A DNA stretch of 64,000 nt from Paradesertivirga mongoliensis (GTDB lineage Bacteria > Bacteroidota > Bacteroidia > Sphingobacteriales > Sphingobacteriaceae). The translations under genes were made by a program, and so were the position numbers. The notes under the pieces were generated by a model. It worked only from the letters and a program-made list of their open reading frames with translations. It was not told the DNA's origin and did not search any database. Below, piece after piece: positions 63,868 to 64,000 of the stretch. The stretch lies in contig NZ_JAFMZO010000003.1 of NCBI RefSeq assembly GCF_024436395.1, positions 744,001-808,000 of the forward strand. The letters are read 5' to 3'. Numbering within the stretch: position 1 is the first letter of the stretch; every line of letters begins with the position of its first letter.

Positions 63868-64000
63868 CTCTTTATACTGCCCTTTACTTCTAACATAAAG
63901 ATATTAGAAAATTTTATTGTCCTGTAATTCCCTCTGGGATAAAACCCAGGGCTCGTTCATCTTCTAATGGTAATTTAGCCTATTTTAGGGAGAAATCAAA

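Noticed and set aside
1..64000. Search by eye for tRNA, rRNA, transposases, integrases and prophage genes
   Set aside because: None recognised; an automated RNA and mobile-element search would be needed to exclude short or degraded copies.

Overview
The window reads as chromosomal DNA of a member of the Bacteroidota, most probably Sphingobacteriaceae (Pedobacter/Mucilaginibacter-like). The evidence is two SusC/SusD pairs, three hybrid two-component systems (HTCS) with periplasmic propellers, many secreted or lipoprotein glycoside hydrolases, LruC and DUF3494 surface proteins, TAnnTTTG-type -7 promoter elements and few Shine-Dalgarno sites. The genus is inferred from protein style only. I saw no tRNA, rRNA, CRISPR array, transposase or prophage.

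Layout. 1-1.2 kb: start of a lipoprotein gene and three tiny membrane-peptide ORFs. 1.2-5.2 kb (minus): LacI regulator, GH67 alpha-glucuronidase and SDR dehydrogenase, with a LacI-type operator in front. 5.3-10.7 kb (minus): a secreted DUF2264 protein with its own promoter and a palindrome in its leader, then HTCS-1. 10.9-20.8 kb (minus): PUL-1, in the order susC, susD, GH30, GH5-RICIN, GH35, with a palindromic interspersed element between susD and GH30. 21-26.9 kb (minus): a small basic ORF with a strong terminator, a minimal GntR-type winged-helix protein, HTCS-2 and a PAS-DHp protein without a kinase domain. 27.5-32.4 kb: an LruC lipoprotein (plus), an AraC regulator (minus), and a divergent fucose operon of DUF718 mutarotase and GH29 fucosidase. 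32.8-33.4 kb: two small unknown genes and the tail of a dead histidine kinase. 33.5-37.9 kb (minus): a stressosome-like operon of RsbR, RsbS, RsbT, an ATPase-SpoIIE phosphatase, a histidine kinase with a vestigial RsbT domain, and a lone receiver. 38.6-42.2 kb (plus): an ice-binding-type (DUF3494) lipoprotein and an OmpA-family barrel protein. 42.8-63.9 kb (minus): PUL-2, with HTCS-3, GH3, GH95, GH2, susC, susD and a beta-helix surface lipoprotein.

How it works together (inference). Surface lipoproteins and SusCD complexes capture and import oligosaccharides. Periplasmic exo-enzymes trim side chains: glucuronic acid (GH67), galactose (GH35, perhaps GH2), fucose (GH29, GH95) and xylose, arabinose or glucose (GH3). 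HTCS proteins sense the fragments in the periplasm and activate their loci. Enzyme content suggests plant hemicellulose or pectin side chains. PUL-2 plus the GH29 operon point to fucosylated glycans and the GH67 operon to glucuronoxylan. Exact substrates cannot be fixed from sequence alone.

The most unusual module is the RsbR-S-T-X operon joined to a two-component pair. The Bacteroidota have no sigma-B, so the partner switch must act through another output. Here the only visible outputs are a histidine kinase carrying a degenerate RsbT-like domain and a receiver with no effector domain.
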